A stretch of 64,000 nucleotides of DNA from Patiria pectinifera. Taxonomy: Eukaryota; Echinodermata; Asteroidea; Valvatida; Asterinidae. The stretch is taken from NCBI GenBank assembly GCA_029964075.1, contig CM057146.1, positions 7,149,501-7,213,500 on the forward strand, read 5' to 3'. The translations under genes and the position numbers were made by a program. Below, in pieces: positions 57,601-64,000 of the stretch (position 1 is the stretch's first letter; every line of letters begins with the position of its first letter). The notes below the pieces were generated by a model that had not been told where the DNA came from, made no database searches, and saw only the letters and a list, made by a program, of their open reading frames with translations.

Positions 57601-60600
57601 TTTTTGCGTCGGGGTGATGTAAATCAAATTAGGTTTTGCCCTTCACCGACGTATACCGTAATTGGTATATCGAGAATATTCGATATATATATCAATTATC
57701 CCATGTATAAGTTAGAGACCATGAAGAATGACAGTTTGATTAAATTTTAAAAACAACCTCCCATTTTTCAACGGCTTTCTCTGAAGCATATTGCTCAATC
57801 TTTTTCAAACTTAGCACTGAGAGTTTTATTTTGACGATAATCTGACACATTTTCAATATTTTCAATATTCCTCAATATCAAAAATTTCGATATTTTGATA
57901 TGATCAAAAACTTGCTATCGGCGATACCGATATCAAAATATTATCGACTAGTCGAGTAACATTATCAACATATCGACGGTGCTTACGTGATGTATCTTTC
58001 CTTCTTTCCAATAACTGATCGCGGTTATTGACATCTTTGTTTGCATCCCCAAGCAGAGAGAGCACTGGTAATAATTCAACTTGAAAGGAGCCAAATTCGT
58101 TTTCACTCTCTCATCACCTGTGTCTTTACAGCATGCACTTGCAAATGAAGAATTTAAAGAGACGGTGGCATGGTTTTCCAAAACTGAAACATAAAGTAGG
58201 CCCCTAACCTTAAAAGCAAGCCTCAAGATGTACGTTTGTGGTAAACAGACCGAACAACTGATCATTGAGAACAAGACATGTCATCCAGAACGAGAACAGA
58301 ATGTCTTTTTGGTTGCTCCCCATGGTACACTAAATGATGTCCATACGTCTTGGAACAGATGGTCGTGCTGTTTATTCGAACTCCCACAACTTTTTGCGGG
58401 GGATACTTAGGAGCCTTCATGAATCCTTCAAAATCTTCCACTGCACAGAAAAACCAATGGCATTTTCTGTGTACATCAAATTATTTTTTAGAGGGATCAA
58501 GGCCTGGGTACAATAATTATTAGCGATTTTGACTTTTATATTCTTTAGTCCTGCAAAATCCTCCAAAGTCTGCTGGATTAGAAAATTGAGGGGAACCGGG
58601 AGGTTAAGGATTGAGGCTTCTCAGGGTTGTCATTGAAAGGGAAATAATGGGAAGCGGAGGTACGATGTTGATGTACGTAAGTCCACTTTGAAACCCTGAA
58701 CAGAATTGTGAGCAGCCACAACTTTTGAGCAACTATCCTACTCCCTTGAAAGTATTGGAGTCACCATACCCAGATTAATACTCGTCTCAGAGGCTGAGGT
58801 CGTTGACTGATTGCTACTCTCCACAGTTCACGAACAGTGGCGTCCTGGGGTTATTATCTCAAGACACTGAAATCAGATGATAACTTCTTCCCCTGCCAGA
58901 GGCTCAGAGACACCAAGGAGTTGTTGCATGAACCCCACTTGGTGCGATACACTGCCACAGGGACCAAAAAATGAAATACTTGGGAGTTATTATTTTGGGC
59001 TCATCTTTCAGAGGTCAGCCGGGGTCGGTGTCGTCTGTCAGGGAGGGGATTAGCTGGCATGGTGCCTGGGCTTAAACTGTCACCTGACATGTCTGATGGA
59101 ATGGCTGGCTAGGATACAGATTTAATGGGTTTCGGGTTACCAGATCAGCAGTAGTCTGAAATTGGAGACAGATAACAGATATGGAACTGATTATAAAATG
59201 GTCATTTTTTTGTGTATCGAAGTCAAATAACTGGACCACCTGCACGTACAATGTACATTGCACACATGTAGCCTAAAAAGAAGGAATGATTGTACATGTA
59301 TACATGTACAAGTACTGGAAATCTCAAACCATTTTGCCCTGAGGTGTAGACCGTGTCAGTGTTGATTGACTTTGAGGGAGAAGCCTGAGGTGGATTAAAT
59401 TCTTTCACTTTGTTTTTGTTCCTGAAATTCTAGACACGTCAAAACAGACAAAAAAAAGACAAATTAGAGTTGAAATTTAACAAGTCCAGTTGCAATAAAC
59501 CATACAGTTTCTAAAAGGGAAAACTTAATTGCACTGAATTATCAAACACCCCCCCCCCTCTAAAAAAATATATAAATAATTCTACATTAGGCCAAAAAAA
59601 AATAATAGTGCTGCTTTCGATTACTTGACATTCGCAAATAGGGTTGGTAATGGTAGGTAGGGAATTTTTTAAATTTTTTTTACCAATTTTTTTGTGTATG
59701 ATCATATGGAGGTGTCTGCGTGTAGTTGAGGGTAAAAGGTATAAAGTGATGGTTTTGGGTGTTTTTTTTCTCATTTTTCCAATAAAAAAATTATGGTAGG
59801 GGCTGTCAGAATAGGGTACCGGTACCGGTAGGTAGGGAAACCGGAAGCAGAAGTATTATTTTTTTTGGCCTTAATTATTCTGAATTATACAAGGGACTTG
59901 CTGAGTAACTGTATCTTAACTCGTTAATTCCATTTATGAGTGCGAAAAATGTTTTTACTTACATATTCATTTATTCATATCTTTTGCTATTTTATTTATT
60001 AAATTTACTAGTTGTTGGCATAGAGCCATTAAAAAAGGCCATGGTGTCAGAAAAATTAACTCCATATCGAAAAACCACCTGAGCCTGCTCAGTGCATAGT
60101 TTACAATCAAAACTTGAACTAGGGGTATGCATCGGAACCGGGTACCGGAGTACCCAAGCACCCGACCGTTGATGTCAGGAACCAGTTCCAGATAGTGCCT
60201 TTATGGGACCAAATACCCATAACCGACTTTACAATTTACTTGGCAACTTCCAAGACAATATCAGCAAATGACTTTTAAATATCATATGTGGGGAATTTTC
60301 AAAATGAAAACCATGCTATATATGAAAAACCAATACAGATTTCACGTTTATGTGCATTTTAAGGCACGACAGATGACGCTTGTGAGAGTTACTGTTTAAA
60401 CTGCAGAGCTACAAAGCCCTGGCAGATAACTGCCAGGATTTGAATTTTGGGGTTAGGTTTCTTTTATGGGTGCCCCGTGTTTTACATCTGTAAATGCAGG
60501 CCACTAACTTGCACAGGATGTACATTAAATTGTACAAATAGGATCTCACTATCCAATCTCTTGCCAACCTTTTCCAACTCCCTGTGTAAATGTTTTCACA

Positions 60601-62543
60601 TCTGGACCTTGGTAGCTGGGGAAACAAAAAAATCCTTCGCAACTCTTCTGTTTCCCATGTTCTGTAACCGATACCTGTCTGTCGTAGGAAGTCGCGGCCA
60701 TATATTTCAGCCCCTGCAGCCTCATGATCAGCGATTGATTGTTTCCTGAATGCTTGTCGGGATCTGGGAACGTTCCGCTCATGAGGTTTACATGGGGCCC
60801 TGCACCTGTTGTAGGTCTTTGCTTCTAATCGTTGTGGACTTGCGACAAACGCACTTGCCTTTCAAACTAAGTACAGAAACAAACATCTGAAATGATGAGA
60901 TTTATTGAATAGTGGTAACCATAGATTTCTGGATTGATTATTGACTTCAGAAATATCAAAACGTTAGTTTGAATTAAATTATCAAATTCTGTTTTATTTC
61001 TTGTCTGCACTCAGACGATTTTCTTTTAAAAGTTCCTTTTGAACAAAATATGCAGTATTTAAAAAAAATCAGCAACACAAATATGTCAGTATTTGAAAAA
61101 TTAATCAGTTTTTTTGCAACGATGGTTGGCCAACCATCGTTGGAAATTGATACAAAAATTCTACTTTTCTTCAAAATGACAGCACACCAGGTGCCATGAT
61201 TTCACAGGATGCTTTAGACTATTATTCACTTACAGTCATGTATGGTATTTCATAAAAATTTGGTAGTTTTCTTTTTTGATGTACATAAATGAACATTGTA
61301 TATTTCCTTTAAGAAAGTACATGTATTATACCCGTAGACTGTACATGTACATGTACCGGTACATCAGAAATGTAATGTACAATTGTAGATGTATGCATTC
61401 AGCCTATACGTACATGAAGGTTTCTTTCATTATTTGCTTACATAGATCATTTGGGTTTCATATCCCATTCCAAATTCTGAATATTTCCATTTTCTCCCAA
61501 GCTTAAAGTTAACATTCACCAGGATTGAAATGAAACATGAACAAAAAAATCAAAACAAATTCAGGTTTTATCTCAGATACTCATACAGAAGCATTGACAC
61601 TCCTATATTGGAAATGTCTTTACTTTCCTCAAACTCAGGTGTTGTCATGGATAGATTCATCTCAGTGAACAGATGATGTTGATCCAATTGGCTACGCAAA
61701 CACATTCATAGATACATTGACAGATGCACTGAATAGGAATAATAAACACTGATGTGTTTAAAATTGCTGCTGCTCTCTCAGTATGGTCATGCACCTGTGA
61801 CAGCTGGACGGTCCATGGAGGAAAGGAACGGTTGGTCTCATGGAGACAGGCTTTTGAAATTGATGCCGATATTAAATCATCATTGACAGATCAAGCACAG
61901 CCAGCAACATTTGTTGCACCATGTTTACAGTGCACAGTGCACTCCCTTGGTGTAACAGATTTTTGCCCTTATCTTAAAAATACAATGTATCCCAAATCTG
62001 AAAGGTAAAGAAAAATTTGTTGACCGAGGGAAAGTCTTCAACTTGCAGCGTGGGGATGGGAGAATTACATGAGGATTTCTTTTTGAATTTTCTTAATTGG
62101 AAGTGTTTTTTTTCCATTAAAAGTTTATCATTGTCCAGCCACATTGGTCAGAACATGGTCAGAATTTGTAAGAATTTATCTTGATGACTACATTTTCAAT
62201 TCATTCTTTCAAAATTAAACTTTAACCCTAACTCCCTACTGTATTTTACTGAGTACTAAGTTACTATTTTACCAAGTCCGCCAAAACCCATCAATCACAC
62301 TGCTTCCAATAATTATATGCTTTGCTTTAGGCCTCCAGGCCCAAGTCCATCATACTCCATCAATATTTAGTCAAACTAGACCTGCTGGACCAAGTCCTCA
62401 AAAATCCATCAAAATGGGGGATAGATTTTGATGGAGTTCGGAAGGTTAGGGTTAAGAAAGTTTCCGGTATAGTGGGTTTGTTTTTCAAGCAAAGCTGTCG
62501 ACGGATTTGTTTGCCATGTTACTTGTGCGTAGTGCTAATTTTT
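54623..62543. other. Probable intron or intergenic DNA, no gene recognised
   Basis: Many ACATGTAC-type simple motifs (56.63-56.77, 57.46, 61.32-61.37 kb), a cluster of CGATAT motifs at 57.66-57.93 kb, CCGGTACCGG motifs near 59.82 and 60.14 kb, and a 26-bp palindrome at 61117-61142. Frames longer than 60 codons occur but have no family features or consistent splice context. The frame at 61754-62008 ends in a donor-like AAG|GTAAAG, but I cannot support it as an exon. Confidence 0.45.
61117..61142. repeat. Perfect 26-bp palindrome
   Basis: CAACGATGGTTGG is followed at once by its exact complement, with no loop. It stands alone in AT-rich sequence. Confidence 0.95.
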
Positions 62544-63670
62544 AGCTGTTTCGGTGTACACACCGAAACAGCTCTTGTTTTTGTTATTTTTTTTTTTCTC
62601 TTTTTTTTTTTTCTTCCACTTTTTTTCCCATAGGATAACACGTGTTTTCGTTCTACAACGCACTTTTTGACTTTTTTCAAATCCGATCGACTTCAAACCT
62701 GGCACACACTTAGACCACCTTCTGAAGATGTATGCCGAAACTTTTCGTCATCATGACGTCATCACGTGTCACGTGACGTCATCCTAAAAGAGCATTCTTC
62801 AAGGCCCTATATCTACAGAACCGGAAGTCTGATTTGGTTCAAACTTGGTATGCAAGTATTCCGGGACGTGTTATAGACGAAAATTGCAATGACGTCATGA
62901 TGACGTCATCGTGTGATTTTATTTAAATTATTCAATTTTTGGACCTTTTACTCATATCTCATAAACGGAATGTGGTAAATTTGAAATTCTTTTTGTAACA
63001 GGTTTGTTAGGTCATAGATAGATGCACACAATTTCGTAAAATGTGTGACGTCATCATGACGTCATCAAAAACGTGATTTTTTGATTCACATATCAGGGTA
63101 TGTCCGATCGTTATGAAACTTGGTGGGTAGGTAGGTATGGATAACAGTATTCAAAATCTGAAGTGACGTCATCATGACGTCATCGTCTGATTTTTTTATG
63201 AATTTTTCAAATTATAATATTTTCTACAAATTTAGCAAAAATGACATAAAATATGGTCTGATCCACCTGATGTCCGATTAGGTTCAATGTCGGTATGCAG
63301 ATATTCCAGGAAGTAATATAGACAAAAATTGCAGTGACGTCACGGTGACGTCATCATGTGATTTTTTATGAATTATTCAATTTTTGGACCTTTTACTCAT
63401 ATCTTATCAATGGAACGTGGTTAATTCGAAATTCTTTTTTTGCAAAAGGTTTGTTAGGTCGTAGATAGATACAGAAAATTTCAAAAAATGTGTGCCGTCA
63501 TCATGACGTCATGAAAAATGTTGTGTTTTTTTTTTTTTTTCATAGGATGGACACTTTTTGTATAGAATACGCATGTACATGTTTACTCGACCTGGATGAA
63601 ACTCCTTTACGGCAGTCATTAATAAAACGGTAGAAAACAGCTCAGTGTTTGTCCACAAACACATTTCTAG
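62544..63670 (+). mobile_element. Candidate Helitron-like non-autonomous element rich in TGACGTCA sites
   Basis: A hairpin at 62544-62573 (14-base arms AGCTGTTTCGGTGT and complement, 2-base loop) opens the segment, followed by T-rich sequence. At the other end a hairpin at 63645-63662 (GTGTTTGT, loop CC, ACAAACAC) is followed by ATTT and then CTAG at 63667-63670 with a T next, which is the classical Helitron 3' end arrangement. Between them lie two or three diverged tandem units of about 450 bases, each with TTTTTGGACCTTTTACTCAT and TTTGTTAGGTC, and about a dozen TGACGTCA or near-match sites, mostly in pairs. No Rep/helicase frame is present. The 5' end is not determined. Confidence 0.5.
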
Positions 63671-64000
63671 TTTTTATTACTTCAGGAGAAATTTAAAAAT
63701 TATCAATTTCATTTCAATTTAGGGTTATTTCGAAAAAGAATAAACTGTACTGAGAAAATATAAGACATGCTCATACAGAAAGTGTTACATGTAAGTCTGC
63801 CCTAATCCCCACAACAGCTGTAAAATATTGTACTGTATTTGTTTAGTACCCTGTCTCACCCCCATATGCCCCCATGGACCCTCGATGATGGACATTGCTG
63901 TCACTGACTTTATTGTCAATGTCACCAAATAAACTCTTTGTGGTTTTGCAGCAGCAAATTAATGGGAGGCTGCTATTAACATGTTTCACACTGTCTGGCC
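63671..64000. other. Window end, no gene seen
   Basis: AT-rich single-copy-looking sequence. Nothing recognisable. Confidence 0.4.

Noticed and set aside
61754..62008. Possible exon ending at AAG|GTAAAG
   Set aside because: No homologue recognised, no supported acceptor, and a single donor-like site is expected by chance.

Overview
The window is eukaryotic and looks like a marine deuterostome, most likely an echinoderm (perhaps a sea star). The genes have spliced exons with GT/AG borders, C-type lectin and PAN/apple secreted proteins, and a Methuselah-like receptor with a somatomedin-B domain. The DNA is AT-rich, full of ACATGTAC-type simple motifs, and packed with SINEs, foldback elements and MITEs. 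The species call is inference; an amphioxus or other marine invertebrate is not excluded.

The layout is dominated by a very large, old and imperfect palindrome. Its centre is a unique spacer at about 20.75-21.50 kb. The left arm runs down to about 3.95 kb and the right arm up to about 51.88 kb. Arm pairs that I could align by eye (left / right, inverted) are 20.04-20.75 / 21.50-21.94, 17.93-18.13 / 23.88-24.09, 16.80-17.10 / 24.89-25.19, 15.25-15.80 / 26.17-26.74, 13.0-15.2 / 26.8-30.57, 11.09-11.81 / 31.49-32.21, 10.62-10.77 / 32.50-32.66, 9.69-10.06 / 33.93-34.40, 9.01-9.67 / 44.63-45.29, 4.29-6.36 / 46.37-50.48 and about 3.95-4.11 / 51.59-51.88. Four full-length C-type lectin/PAN genes sit in mirror positions, two per arm, all transcribed away from the centre. 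Three are intact single-exon genes (4874-5614 -, 11087-11812 -, 49202-49939 +). The fourth (31490-32214 +) is broken by one missing base, and a short fifth copy (6418-6625 -) is a fragment.

The two arms differ by large gains and losses. The right arm holds a four-exon adhesion-like/Methuselah-type GPCR (36601-44597 +). It is missing from the left arm at one junction near 9.67 kb, which makes it the only single-copy coding locus inside the palindrome. The left arm carries a frameshifted non-LTR retrotransposon (7.10-9.00 kb). The right arm carries an 858-bp MITE with a 4-bp target duplication and a visible empty site on the other arm, a 330-bp tandem pair, foldback elements and a GC-rich foldback.

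The intervals 1-4.2, 12.9-20 and 22-30.6 kb are built from tandem and inverted copies of one complex non-coding unit. It contains a tRNA-derived SINE with two tRNA-like halves, (GGGCGGC)n heptamer arrays with G-quadruplex potential, and modules of about 100 bp that recur many times. A fourth partial copy lies at 51.59-51.88 kb.

From 52.7 kb onward the sequence leaves the palindrome. A probable first coding exon (52704-52896 +) with a signal-like hydrophobic segment and a splice donor starts another gene whose remaining exons are not recognisable here. The last 11 kb read as its intron, with a foldback at 54.46-54.62 kb, a 26-bp perfect palindrome at 61.12 kb, and a candidate Helitron-like element rich in TGACGTCA sites at 62.5-63.67 kb.
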